Below, piece after piece: positions 1 through 7,960 of a stretch of 64,000 nt of DNA; the stretch's first letter is position 1, and the number at the start of each line of letters is the position of its first letter. Source of the stretch: M0103 sp040386155 (GTDB taxonomy: Bacteria; Bacteroidota; Bacteroidia; Flavobacteriales_D; Crocinitomicaceae); contig JAZKFZ010000003.1 of NCBI GenBank assembly GCA_040386155.1, positions 806,001 through 870,000 on the forward strand, in the 5' to 3' direction. The notes under the pieces were generated by a model. It made no database searches. It saw only the letters and a list, made by a program, of their open reading frames with translations, and had not been told where the DNA came from. Both the position numbers and the translations under genes were made by a program.

Positions 1-204
1 CTGTTTCGAAACTGAAACTACAAATCGAAGGTTGGCTCTGGTTAAGCGATCCAACGCTGCACGATCTCCTTGACGAATACGTCGAGCCAATTCAACTTCC
101 TCTTCGGCAGTAATCAAATCAACACGTCCAATCTCTTGCAAATACTTGTCAAGTGAAGCTGTTTCACGATTGGTTACCTGCTTAGCAATCTTTAATTGTC
201 TCAT
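1..204 (-). CDS. rpoD: RNA polymerase primary sigma factor (RpoD/SigA), N-terminal part only
   Basis: The first 68 codons of a primary sigma-70 factor, which gives RNA polymerase its housekeeping promoter specificity. The gene reads leftward out of the window, so the C-terminal part is missing by truncation of the view, not by mutation. The visible protein starts MRQLKIAKQV, continues with SLDKYLQEIGRVDLITAEEE (region 1.2) and then AALDRLTRANLRFVVSVSKQ, the start of region 2. The very short N-terminus before region 1.2 is typical of Bacteroidota sigma factors, which lack the long acidic region 1.1 of E. coli RpoD. The ATG complement is at 202-204. I found no clear TAnnTTTG box directly upstream. 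Confidence 0.93.
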   Translation of the reverse strand, partial: MRQLKIAKQVTNRETASLDKYLQEIGRVDLITAEEEVELARRIRQGDRAALDRLTRANLRFVVSVSKQ

Positions 205-381
205 ATTGCAAAAATTTAGGTTTGTTGCTTTATAACATAACGTTTGAAAGTCGAAATGGTTGAGTGCTTTACGGAAGAAAAATGCATATTTTTGTCATAA
301 ATGAATATTCAAAGCTTTTCAATGAATATTTACGATAACTCAGTTAGCAAGCATTCGATACAATTTTGCTTATTTTTGTCC

Positions 382-837
382 ATGAAAATTTTAATGGTGT
401 GCTTAGGAAACATTTGTCGGTCGCCCCTTGCGGATGGATTAATGCGGCAGAAAGTGGCACAGAAGCAGCTCGATTTCGAAATTGACTCTGCGGGAACTGC
501 CAACTATCATATTGGTAGTCAAGCTGATAAGAGAATGATTGCCACCGCTAAGAAATATGGCGTTGATCTTTCCACTTTACGCGCTCGACAATTTGAAGTC
601 AACGATTTTGATAAATTTGACATCATCTACGTGATGGATAAGAGTAATCTACAAAATGTAAATCGACTTTCACGCTCAGAAAATGATAAATTAAAGGTAA
701 AATTGATCCTGAATGAGATTTATCCTGGAGAACATCAAGAAGTACCTGACCCTTATTATGGGACACAAAATGATTTTGAAGAAGTCTTTGAACTTCTCGA
801 CAAAACAACAAATTCAATTTTAGAAAAATACACATAA
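382..837 (+). CDS. Low-molecular-weight protein-tyrosine phosphatase
   Basis: Cytoplasmic phosphatase of the LMW-PTP family, which hydrolyses phosphotyrosine through a cysteinyl-phosphate intermediate. The P-loop CLGNICRS is at residues 7-14 (nucleophile C7, R13) and the general-acid motif DPYYG begins at D123; 151 residues is the normal family length. The frame is open back to position 301, but the family starts only a few residues before the P-loop, so the ATG at 382 is the likely start; a TATTTTTG box at 371-378 also lies inside the longer frame. In bacteria this family often acts with tyrosine kinases of polysaccharide export, but none is nearby. The next gene starts 1 nt after its stop, so the two are probably co-transcribed. 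Confidence 0.92.
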   Translation: MKILMVCLGNICRSPLADGLMRQKVAQKQLDFEIDSAGTANYHIGSQADKRMIATAKKYGVDLSTLRARQFEVNDFDKFDIIYVMDKSNLQNVNRLSRSENDKLKVKLILNEIYPGEHQEVPDPYYGTQNDFEEVFELLDKTTNSILEKYT

Positions 838-838
838 G

Positions 839-1555
839 ATGCAAGGAAAATTATATTTGATTCCAAACACGCTTGGCGGAGAAAGTACGAGTGACATTAT
901 TCCACAAGATGTTGCCAAAATAGCCACGTCACTTCGAAATTTTGCTGTGGAAGATGTGAAATCTGCTCGTCGTTTGCTACGTAAAATGGATCGCGAGTTT
1001 CCTATTGATGAGGCGCAATTTTTTATTGTAAATAAAAAGTCAAAAATGCCCGACTTGTATCCGCTGATTTCCATTTTAAAAGGTGGTGCTGATGTAGGAA
1101 TCATCTCGGAAGCGGGTTGTCCGGGTATTGCTGACCCAGGTGCTGAACTGGTGGGATTGGCACACCAAAACGGCATTGAAATTCAACCAATGGTTGGTCC
1201 GTCATCTATTCTTCTGGGCTTAATAGGTAGTGGATTTTCAGGTCAAGCATTTACTTTTCACGGTTATTTACCTCGTGAGCGCAAAGAACGTGTACACAAA
1301 TTGAAAGATTTTGAAGGCGATGCACGACGAAATGGCGTAACGCATATTTTTATGGACACACCATTCCGTAACATGAATGTTTTGGAAGACCTTTTGAATG
1401 AATTAGCGGACAATACGATGTTATGTATTGCCTCTGATTTAACCAACTACGGGCAACGAATTACAACACTTTCAGTGAAAGATTGGCGCGAAAAGGCGTA
1501 CGATTTGAATAAAATTCCGACAATGTTTTTGATAGGAAAGTTGCAGTTTACTTAA
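839..1555 (+). CDS. SAM-dependent methyltransferase, RsmI-like tetrapyrrole-methylase fold
   Basis: 238-residue member of the tetrapyrrole (corrin/porphyrin) methylase superfamily, the fold of 16S rRNA 2'-O-methyltransferase RsmI. Diagnostic segments are SEAGCPGIADPG at residues 90-101, VGPSSILLGL at about 119-128 and FTFHGYLPRERKER from about 138, all characteristic of RsmI. It is shorter than E. coli RsmI (286 residues) and its N-terminus differs, so it fits the short Bacteroidota branch of the family; the exact substrate (C1402 of 16S rRNA or another) is inferred only. It begins 1 nt after the phosphatase gene and ends in an 8-bp convergent overlap with the TerB/DnaJ gene. Confidence 0.8.
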   Translation: MQGKLYLIPNTLGGESTSDIIPQDVAKIATSLRNFAVEDVKSARRLLRKMDREFPIDEAQFFIVNKKSKMPDLYPLISILKGGADVGIISEAGCPGIADPGAELVGLAHQNGIEIQPMVGPSSILLGLIGSGFSGQAFTFHGYLPRERKERVHKLKDFEGDARRNGVTHIFMDTPFRNMNVLEDLLNELADNTMLCIASDLTNYGQRITTLSVKDWREKAYDLNKIPTMFLIGKLQFT

Positions 1556-2318
1556 ATCCTCTTTGTTTTTTGAGTGCATCGTAAGAATCTTGAATACTTT
1601 GAAATTTCTCCTTTGCACCTTTTTGAAACTCCTCGCCCATTTGCGCCACTTTATCTGGGTGAAATTTAATGGCCATCTGTCGATACGCTTTTTTGATCTC
1701 ATCGTCTGTAGCGGAGGGTTGAACTCCAAGAACTGTATAATCGGAATTTGTATCCCTGTAAAACATGCTTTTCACGCTATCAAAATCGCTTTGGTGAATG
1801 CCTAATTTCATAGCAATACTTTGAATCACATTCATTTCCACATCAGAAACATGTCCATCTGCTTTTGCAATTCCAAATAGATAATGCAAAAGATGAACAC
1901 GCACTTCCGGTGCCATTCTCATGCGAATGTCGTTACAAATTTGATCGATTGGAATACTTTGGGCGTCGATAAATTTCTTTAATGTTTGTAGGTGATCTGC
2001 AGTGAATTGAGCTCCAAATTGTTGACCAAAAAATGCCTTTACGAAATCTAATTCTGCTTTCAAGACCTTTCCATCTGCTTTCATAACACCAGCGGAAAGT
2101 GCCATTAACATCGTCACGAAATCGTTTACTCCAGAACGTTGTTGATAGTGATTAAAAACATCCTCCGAAGAAAAGAACTTACTGTCCTTTCCGCCATTCT
2201 TAGCAAGAATCTGTTGATAATTATCAATACCGCTGCCGATTACAAAACCTACAATTGCCCCACCAATACTTCTTCCTAGAAGAAAATAAGCACCAATTGA
2301 CAAAATCCATTTAAACAT
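1548..2318 (-). CDS. TerB-like and DnaJ domain protein (DjlA-like co-chaperone)
   Basis: 256-residue protein with a hydrophobic glycine-rich N-terminus (residues 1-30, a probable membrane anchor), a TerB/DjlA-like helical region at about 60-180, where the motif KADG occurs twice (about 80-83 and 152-155), and a C-terminal J domain (about 193-254) with the HPD tripeptide at 220-222. This is the DjlA architecture: a membrane-tethered J protein that stimulates DnaK ATPase on the cytoplasmic side. The client is unknown. Its 3' end overlaps the methyltransferase stop by 8 bp. Confidence 0.85.
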   Translation of the reverse strand: MFKWILSIGAYFLLGRSIGGAIVGFVIGSGIDNYQQILAKNGGKDSKFFSSEDVFNHYQQRSGVNDFVTMLMALSAGVMKADGKVLKAELDFVKAFFGQQFGAQFTADHLQTLKKFIDAQSIPIDQICNDIRMRMAPEVRVHLLHYLFGIAKADGHVSDVEMNVIQSIAMKLGIHQSDFDSVKSMFYRDTNSDYTVLGVQPSATDDEIKKAYRQMAIKFHPDKVAQMGEEFQKGAKEKFQSIQDSYDALKKQRGFK

Positions 2319-2341
2319 TCACTATGTATTTAAAAAATAAA

Positions 2342-2374
2342 AAATCGCTTCAAAAGTACCAATTGAAGCGATTT
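2342..2374 (-). terminator. Rho-independent terminator of htpG
   Basis: Perfect 12-bp inverted repeat: AAATCGCTTCAA at 2342-2353 and TTGAAGCGATTT at 2363-2374 with a 9-nt loop. Read on the minus strand, the stem is followed by a T-rich run (complement of the A-rich 2330-2341). It lies 34 bp after the htpG stop codon and just before the start of the next minus-strand gene, so it should separate the two transcripts. Confidence 0.85.
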
Positions 2375-2407
2375 CTATTGCTATTAATATTACTTTTTAT
2401 TTGAGAA

Positions 2408-4297
2408 TTAATTGATCAATTCAATGTTTCGCTCAATAAAAGCATCTAATTCTTTTCCTTTTAAAAGTCCTTGTGACAACATGGCTAAATCAGTCAATTG
2501 CTTGATAGCACTCGTTTGCTCTTCTTCCGATTTCGCTAGGATACCACTTACTTTTTTGTGATTTGCATTGACAACCAAATTGTTCATCTCGGGAAATGCT
2601 CCGAAGAATCCTCCGCCGCCTAATTTTTGCTGTTCCTTCATTCTACGAATAAATTCTGGCTGGGTAATGATGATCGCCGCATCATTTTCACTCATGCTTT
2701 CAATTTGAACCGTAAACTTCGACTTATCTACTGCCGACTCAAACAATGGTTTCAAACTTTCTTCTTCTTCTTTTGATAATTTAGAAGGAATTTCATCACC
2801 ATTCTTAATTAATTTATCCAAAGTGTCAGCATCTACGCGCGAAAATGAAACATTTTCCATTTCCATTTCAAGTTTAGCAATCCAATGTGGAACTAAAGGT
2901 CCATCTAAATTCAATACATCATAACCACGTTCTTTCGCCTTTTTGATGAATGAAAAATGCGCCTCCGAATCATTTGTGTACAAAAACACTACTTTTCCAT
3001 CTTTATCAGTTTGTAACGGTGCTACTTTTTCTTTGTATTCTTCAGGTGTGAAATAGCTTCCTTCCGTACTTTTCAACAAAGAAAATGATTTCGCCTTTTC
3101 AGCAAATTTCTCTTCCGACAAAGTTCCATATTGCACAAACACTTGCAAATCTTCCCATTTTGCTTCAAAATCTGCACGGTCTTTTTTGAACATGTCCGCT
3201 AATTTATCAGCTACTTTTTTAGTGATGTGCGAAGAAATTTTCTTTACGTTTCCGTCAGCCTGAAGATACGATCTTGAAACATTCAAGGGAATATCAGGTG
3301 AATCTAAAACACCATGCAATAGCGTCAAAAACTCTGGAACGATGTTCTCAACGCTGTCCGTGATGAAAACTTGATTTGAATACAAGTTGATCTTATTCTT
3401 TTGAACTTCAACGTTCTCCTTGATCTTAGGGAAATATAAAATTCCTGTCAAATTGAAAGGAAAATCAACGTTTAAGTGGATGTGGAACAATGGATCTTCA
3501 AAGGTCATTGGATACAATTCGCGGTAAAACGATTTGTAATCTTCATCCTTCAAATCAGCTGGTGCTTTTGTCCACGCTGGTGCAGGGTTATTAATTTGAT
3601 TTTCAACGTCAATTGCAATACGCTTCAATTTCCCATTCTCATCTAACTCACCTTCTGGAGAATCGATATATTCTGTTTTTGTGCCAAAAAGCACTGGAAT
3701 AGGTAGGAATTTACAGTACTTATTAAGAATTTCTTCAATTTTATTTTTCTCCAAAAATTCAATCGACTCTTCAGAAATATACAAGACGATGTCTGTTCCA
3801 CGCGTATCTTTTTCGATATCAGTTATAGTATACTCTGGAGAACCATTACTTTCCCATTGTACCGCTTGTGAACCTTCATGTCTAGAAAGTGTTTTAATTT
3901 GTACTTTTTCAGCCACCATGAATGCAGAATAAAATCCTAATCCAAAATGACCGATGATTTGCTCTACACCTTCTTTTCCTTTGTATTGTTGCACAAATTC
4001 CTCAGCACCAGAAAATGCAATTTGATTAATGTACTTGTCGATCTCATCTGCTGTCATACCAATTCCGTTGTCGCGAATTGTCAAGGTTTTAGCCTCTTTA
4101 TCTAACAGCACTTCTACTTTTAGATCGCCAAGATCACCTTTATATTCTCCGTTGGAAGAAAGGAATTTCAGCTTTTGACTTGCATCTACCGCATTAGAAA
4201 CTAATTCACGAAGGAAAATTTCATGATCCGAATAAAGGAATTTCTTAATAATTGGAAAAATATTCTCCGTTTGAACATTTATTTGACCCGTTCTCAT
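2408..4297 (-). CDS. htpG: Molecular chaperone HtpG (Hsp90)
   Basis: 629-residue cytoplasmic Hsp90, an ATP-dependent dimeric chaperone (E. coli HtpG is 624 residues). The GHKL ATPase domain is intact: ELVSNAVDAS at 31-40 (E31 catalytic, N35 ATP/Mg contact), DNGIGMT with the ATP-binding Asp at about 97-103, and the glycine-rich GHFGLGFYSAFM ATP-lid region. The middle domain (DSPDIPLNVSRSYLQ, with the catalytic-loop Arg) and the C-terminal dimerisation region follow. It is monocistronic, with a terminator at 2342-2374 and a possible sigma-54-type promoter at 4328-4343 upstream. The neighbouring membrane-protein gene is divergent. Confidence 0.97.
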   Translation of the reverse strand: MRTGQINVQTENIFPIIKKFLYSDHEIFLRELVSNAVDASQKLKFLSSNGEYKGDLGDLKVEVLLDKEAKTLTIRDNGIGMTADEIDKYINQIAFSGAEEFVQQYKGKEGVEQIIGHFGLGFYSAFMVAEKVQIKTLSRHEGSQAVQWESNGSPEYTITDIEKDTRGTDIVLYISEESIEFLEKNKIEEILNKYCKFLPIPVLFGTKTEYIDSPEGELDENGKLKRIAIDVENQINNPAPAWTKAPADLKDEDYKSFYRELYPMTFEDPLFHIHLNVDFPFNLTGILYFPKIKENVEVQKNKINLYSNQVFITDSVENIVPEFLTLLHGVLDSPDIPLNVSRSYLQADGNVKKISSHITKKVADKLADMFKKDRADFEAKWEDLQVFVQYGTLSEEKFAEKAKSFSLLKSTEGSYFTPEEYKEKVAPLQTDKDGKVVFLYTNDSEAHFSFIKKAKERGYDVLNLDGPLVPHWIAKLEMEMENVSFSRVDADTLDKLIKNGDEIPSKLSKEEEESLKPLFESAVDKSKFTVQIESMSENDAAIIITQPEFIRRMKEQQKLGGGGFFGAFPEMNNLVVNANHKKVSGILAKSEEEQTSAIKQLTDLAMLSQGLLKGKELDAFIERNIELIN

Positions 4298-4327
4298 AGT
4301 TTAATCAATTTTGATGATGTTCATTTG

Positions 4328-4343
4328 TCAAGTTATATGCCAA
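4328..4343 (-). promoter_or_regulatory. Possible sigma-54 (-24/-12) promoter of htpG
   Basis: On the minus strand the sequence is TTGGCATATAACTTGA. It has the GG(-24) to G(-12) spacing of 10 nt expected for RpoN promoters (TGGCAC-N5-TTGC) and differs at the -12 C (A here). The predicted start would be about 20 nt before the htpG ATG. A short palindrome, GACAAATTGTC, lies just upstream at 4357-4367. It could be coincidence; no TAnnTTTG box was found for this gene. Confidence 0.4.
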
Positions 4344-4383
4344 TCAAAAAATTGCTGACAAATTGTCGCTATTGACAATAAAA

Positions 4384-4417
4384 TTGCGCCTTTATGTGTA
4401 TAAAATTGGTATTTTTG
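4384..4417 (+). promoter_or_regulatory. Bacteroidota-type promoter for the 4438-6659 gene pair
   Basis: TTG at 4384-4386, 23-nt spacer, TATTTTTG at 4410-4417, matching the -33/-7 consensus of Flavobacteriia. It lies inside the longest open frame of the downstream gene and therefore argues for a start after about 4420. Confidence 0.6.
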
Positions 4418-4437
4418 GCATTCCAAAAAAAATAAAG

Positions 4438-5901
4438 GTGGCCATTTATTCACTATTCATCTTCACGCTATTTTTCCTGACCTTTCGTTTTGGAAAAAAA
4501 ATCCAGTTGGAAGGTGTCAATCATTGGGTACTTCCGATTGCATTTTCGATCAAAGTTTTAGCTGGCCTACTATTTCTTTACATTTATACAGCGCATTACG
4601 GAAATGGAAAACTAAGCGAGGATGCTGGTAATTTTTTCAGGGAAAGTAAAATCATTCATGATGTCTACGCCCAATCTCCTGGCGATTATTTTAAAATTCT
4701 AACGGGAATTGGGTACGAGCAAAAATTCGATACTACCTACCTAGCGGAGACCACCCATTGGAATGCAGGCAATTTAACGGTCATTAACGACACAAAAAAT
4801 GTGATGCGTGTGCATAGCTTGTTACATTTCATTTCATTCGGTAGTATTTATTTTCATCTACTTGTTTTTTGTGCAATAGGTTTATTGGCCTTTGTTCAAA
4901 TTCACAAAGCATTTTCACAATTTTCGACAGTGAAGCCACTTTTGTTTTTTGCCGTCATCTTCCTTCTCCCTTCTGCTCTCTTCTGGTCATCTACCACCCT
5001 TAAAGAACCCTTTTCATTTCTCGGTATTGGCCTATTGATGCATGGATTTTTCGGTACTTTTTCCCTTCGAAAAAAGTTGATGTACATCTTCTTCGGTGTT
5101 TTACTCATGTTGCTATTTAAGTCGTACCTTTTGGTAATGATGGGCGCACCAATTCTGTTTTACCTCACCTACATGTATTTAGGTAAATCATCGATGTGGA
5201 AAAGTTCCTTCATTTTTCTTGGAATTCTAGGCCTCGCTTCACTTCTTTTTTGGACAAAGATTGAACGCGCCGTTTACATTTTATCAAGAAAGCAATATGA
5301 CTTTACCAATGTTGGAAAAGGCGGCTTGCATGCAGTTAGTGACACATGTGTATACTATTTCGAGCCCAAGCAAGAAAAAGCGTTAAAAATTGAAGGTGAT
5401 TCTGCCCAATTACTAAAATCTATCGATGCAAAAATCATCTATTTCGGAACCTTGACGGAGCCTGTGGATATTCACTTAGAACCAACAGGTAAAAAATGGT
5501 TCATCATTTATCATGAGGCGGCAAGCGACAGTTATATCCCCATTACTTTAATAGAAAATTCTCCTTTAAAATTGGTTTTAAATATTCCAGAAGCCTTAAC
5601 AAATAGCATGTTCAGGCCTTTTTTAGGTGATAGAGGTGGCGCTTTGAAATTTCCATCTATTGTTGAGTTGTGGGGTGTCTTTGCATTTCTTTTGATATGC
5701 ATTTTCTATCGAAGGAAAGTAGATCAAAAAACAAGAGGACTTATCATTGCGCTTTCCTTGTTCGCGTTTTCCCTATTTCTATTAATCGGACTGATTACTC
5801 CAGTGGTTGGCGCCATTGTTCGCTACCGAGTTCCAGCTCAGCTTTCGATCTTGTTGATTGGCTTGATAATCGTAAACATTCCAAAATTTTCTAAAAAATG
5901 A
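4438..5901 (+). CDS. Polytopic membrane protein of unknown function
   Basis: About 487 residues with roughly nine or ten hydrophobic segments: two near the N-terminus, a soluble stretch at about 80-140 (sequence around SEDAGNFFRESK and HWNAGNLTVIND), a dense membrane block, a second soluble region at about 290-410, and three C-terminal segments. This layout resembles bacterial polymerase- or glycosyltransferase-like membrane proteins, but I recognise no catalytic motif and assign no function. The frame is open from a TTG at 4363; the GTG at 4438 is preferred because a promoter-like TTG-N23-TATTTTTG ends at 4417 and the hydrophobic sequence starts right after it. The stop overlaps the start of the SDR gene by 4 bp (ATGA), so the two are translationally coupled. 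Confidence 0.7.
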   Translation: MAIYSLFIFTLFFLTFRFGKKIQLEGVNHWVLPIAFSIKVLAGLLFLYIYTAHYGNGKLSEDAGNFFRESKIIHDVYAQSPGDYFKILTGIGYEQKFDTTYLAETTHWNAGNLTVINDTKNVMRVHSLLHFISFGSIYFHLLVFCAIGLLAFVQIHKAFSQFSTVKPLLFFAVIFLLPSALFWSSTTLKEPFSFLGIGLLMHGFFGTFSLRKKLMYIFFGVLLMLLFKSYLLVMMGAPILFYLTYMYLGKSSMWKSSFIFLGILGLASLLFWTKIERAVYILSRKQYDFTNVGKGGLHAVSDTCVYYFEPKQEKALKIEGDSAQLLKSIDAKIIYFGTLTEPVDIHLEPTGKKWFIIYHEAASDSYIPITLIENSPLKLVLNIPEALTNSMFRPFLGDRGGALKFPSIVELWGVFAFLLICIFYRRKVDQKTRGLIIALSLFAFSLFLLIGLITPVVGAIVRYRVPAQLSILLIGLIIVNIPKFSKK

Positions 5902-6659
5902 CAAAATATATATTCATAACAGGCGCTACTTCCGGATTCGGAAAAGCATGTGCTGCACTATTTGCAAAGAATGGTTTTTCACTGGTGATTACAGGTCGCA
6001 GAGCAGATCGACTAGCACAACTGAAACAAGAATTGGAATCCAACTATGCTATTGATATTCAAACCTTAAATTTTGATGTGCGCTTTGAAGAGGAAGTTAA
6101 TTTGGCAGTTGCTTCATTGCCTGAAGATGTAAAAAACAAGCTATCCATATTAATTAATAATGCAGGGCTTGCTGTTGGTCGTGGACCAATTCAGGATGGA
6201 TTAACGGATGATTGGAATCGAATGATTGATACCAACGTAAAAGGACTTTTATATGTTTCGAAAGCAGTGATTCCGTTTTTGAAAGCACAAAACAAAGGTC
6301 ATATTTTCAATATTGCAAGTATTGCAGGAAAAGAAGTGTATGCCGATGGAAATGTGTATTGTGCCTCAAAACATGCTGTGGATGCACTTTCAAAAGCCAT
6401 GCGCATTGATTTATTGCCTTTTGGCATCAAAGTAAGCAATATTGCTCCAGGAGCTGCAGACACTGAATTTTCCTTGGTTCGATTTAAAGGAGACGAGCAA
6501 ACTGCCAAAAATGTTTACCATGGATTCGAACCATTACAAGCTGAGGACATTGCAGAGATCATCTATTTCGCAGCCACGCGACCAGCACACGTTACGCTGA
6601 ACGACATCACTATCATGCCTACAGCGCAGGCGAATGCATCGACAATTAAAAGAGGATAG
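5898..6659 (+). CDS. SDR-family NADP-dependent oxidoreductase (YdfG-like)
   Basis: 253-residue classical short-chain dehydrogenase. The cofactor motif TGATSGFG is at residues 8-15, NNAG follows at about 87-90, and the catalytic pair is in YCASK (Y-x3-K), preceded by the Ser in IFNIASIAG. The tail is similar to the E. coli YdfG group (3-hydroxy acid / L-allo-threonine dehydrogenase), recognisable in the segment AEDIAEIIYFAATRPAHV and NDITIMPTAQ. The substrate is therefore plausibly a 3-hydroxy acid or serine, by inference. It is coupled by a 4-bp overlap to the membrane protein upstream and converges on pdhC. Confidence 0.85.
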   Translation: MTKYIFITGATSGFGKACAALFAKNGFSLVITGRRADRLAQLKQELESNYAIDIQTLNFDVRFEEEVNLAVASLPEDVKNKLSILINNAGLAVGRGPIQDGLTDDWNRMIDTNVKGLLYVSKAVIPFLKAQNKGHIFNIASIAGKEVYADGNVYCASKHAVDALSKAMRIDLLPFGIKVSNIAPGAADTEFSLVRFKGDEQTAKNVYHGFEPLQAEDIAEIIYFAATRPAHVTLNDITIMPTAQANASTIKRG

Positions 6660-6663
6660 TTTT

Positions 6664-7938
6664 TTAAACTAGCATTGCTACTGGATTCTCCAAGAATCCT
6701 TTCAATGTTTGAAGGAATTCAGATCCAATTGCGCCATCAACTACTCTGTGGTCACACGACAAACTTAATTTCAAGACATTTCCTGGAACAATTTGACCGT
6801 TTTTCACTACTGGAGTTTGTTTTATTTGTCCAACCGATAAAATACAACCATTCGGAGGATTGATAATTGATGTAAAATCTTCGATGCCATACATGCCAAG
6901 ATTTGAAACCGCAAAAGTTCCACCTTGCATTTCTTCTGGCTTAATTTTCTTCGTTCGTGCTTTCCCTGCTAAATCCTTAATTTCAGCTCCCAATTGAGCA
7001 ATTCCTTTCGTATCAGCAAATTTCACCACTGGCACTAATAGACCTTCTTCAACGGCAACAGCAACACCAATATGAATATGATTATTGTATCGAATAGCTT
7101 CGCCAATCCAATCAGCATTTACTTTTGGATGCTTGCGCAACGCTGAAGCTACTGCTTTTATTATTAAGTCGTTAAATGAAATTTTCACATCTCCAGCGGC
7201 ATTGATAGCTGTTCTTGCAGCGATTGCATTGTCCATATCCACTTCCATTTTAAGGTAGAAATGGGGAGCTGAAAATTTAGAAGCAGACAAGGTCTTCGCA
7301 ATTGCTTTTCGCATTTGAGAATTAGGTACATCTGTAAATGATTCTACTCCAGTATTCACAAATGTTGGAGTGTGAGCTCCTGCACTTGCACCAGTATATG
7401 GCACATAGTGGTCAACATCACGTTTCACAACACGTCCACCATCGCCAGAGCCAGCAACTAGTTGAATATCGATACCTTTTTCATCAGCCAATTTCTTAGC
7501 GAGCGGAGAAGCAACCACTCTTCCGTTTGAATTAGCTGTATTTGTGGTTGCTGAGCTCGTCGAAGTATCCACTTTCGCAGCTATTGGAGCTGGTGAAGGA
7601 GTTGGAGCAACAGTTTCTTGAACTGGGGCCGCCTCTTCTTTCTTTGGAGTTTCAACAGCGGCAGCAGGAGCACCTGACAATAGCGCAGAGATATCTTCTC
7701 CTTTTGCACCGATGATCGCTAAAATAGCATTTACGGGAGCTGCAGCTCCTTTCGCTACACCAATATGTAACAAAAAGCCGTCGTAAAATGATTCAAATTC
7801 CATCGTCGCTTTATCTGTTTCGATTTCAGCTAATACTTCACCATTTTTTACTGCGTCTCCAACTTTTTTTGTCCATTCTGCAACAACACCCTCTGTCATG
7901 GTGTCGCTCAGTTTAGGCATGTAAATTACTTCAGCCAT
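6664..7938 (-). CDS. pdhC: Pyruvate dehydrogenase complex E2, dihydrolipoamide acetyltransferase
   Basis: 424-residue E2 core of the pyruvate dehydrogenase complex, transferring acetyl from lipoyl to CoA. One N-terminal lipoyl domain is visible with the lipoylated Lys at K43 in ETDKATMEFES. An Ala/Pro-rich linker (about 85-140) leads to the peripheral-subunit-binding domain (about 141-178, ASPLAKKLADEKGID...GRVVKRDV), then the catalytic acetyltransferase domain with DHRVVDG (H397, D401). It has a single lipoyl domain, against three in the E. coli enzyme. It lies 22 bp after pdhA in the same transcript. The E1-beta and E3 genes are not in the window. Confidence 0.95.
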   Translation of the reverse strand: MAEVIYMPKLSDTMTEGVVAEWTKKVGDAVKNGEVLAEIETDKATMEFESFYDGFLLHIGVAKGAAAPVNAILAIIGAKGEDISALLSGAPAAAVETPKKEEAAPVQETVAPTPSPAPIAAKVDTSTSSATTNTANSNGRVVASPLAKKLADEKGIDIQLVAGSGDGGRVVKRDVDHYVPYTGASAGAHTPTFVNTGVESFTDVPNSQMRKAIAKTLSASKFSAPHFYLKMEVDMDNAIAARTAINAAGDVKISFNDLIIKAVASALRKHPKVNADWIGEAIRYNNHIHIGVAVAVEEGLLVPVVKFADTKGIAQLGAEIKDLAGKARTKKIKPEEMQGGTFAVSNLGMYGIEDFTSIINPPNGCILSVGQIKQTPVVKNGQIVPGNVLKLSLSCDHRVVDGAIGSEFLQTLKGFLENPVAMLV

Positions 7939-7960
7939 CTTCTTCTAATTTTTTCTTCTA

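Noticed and set aside
301..381. N-terminal extension of the phosphatase reading frame
   Set aside because: The P-loop would lie 34 residues in, unlike all family members, and a promoter-like box lies inside the extension.
4363..4437. TTG-started longer version of the membrane-protein gene
   Set aside because: A -33/-7 promoter with correct spacing is inside the extension, and a GTG follows it.
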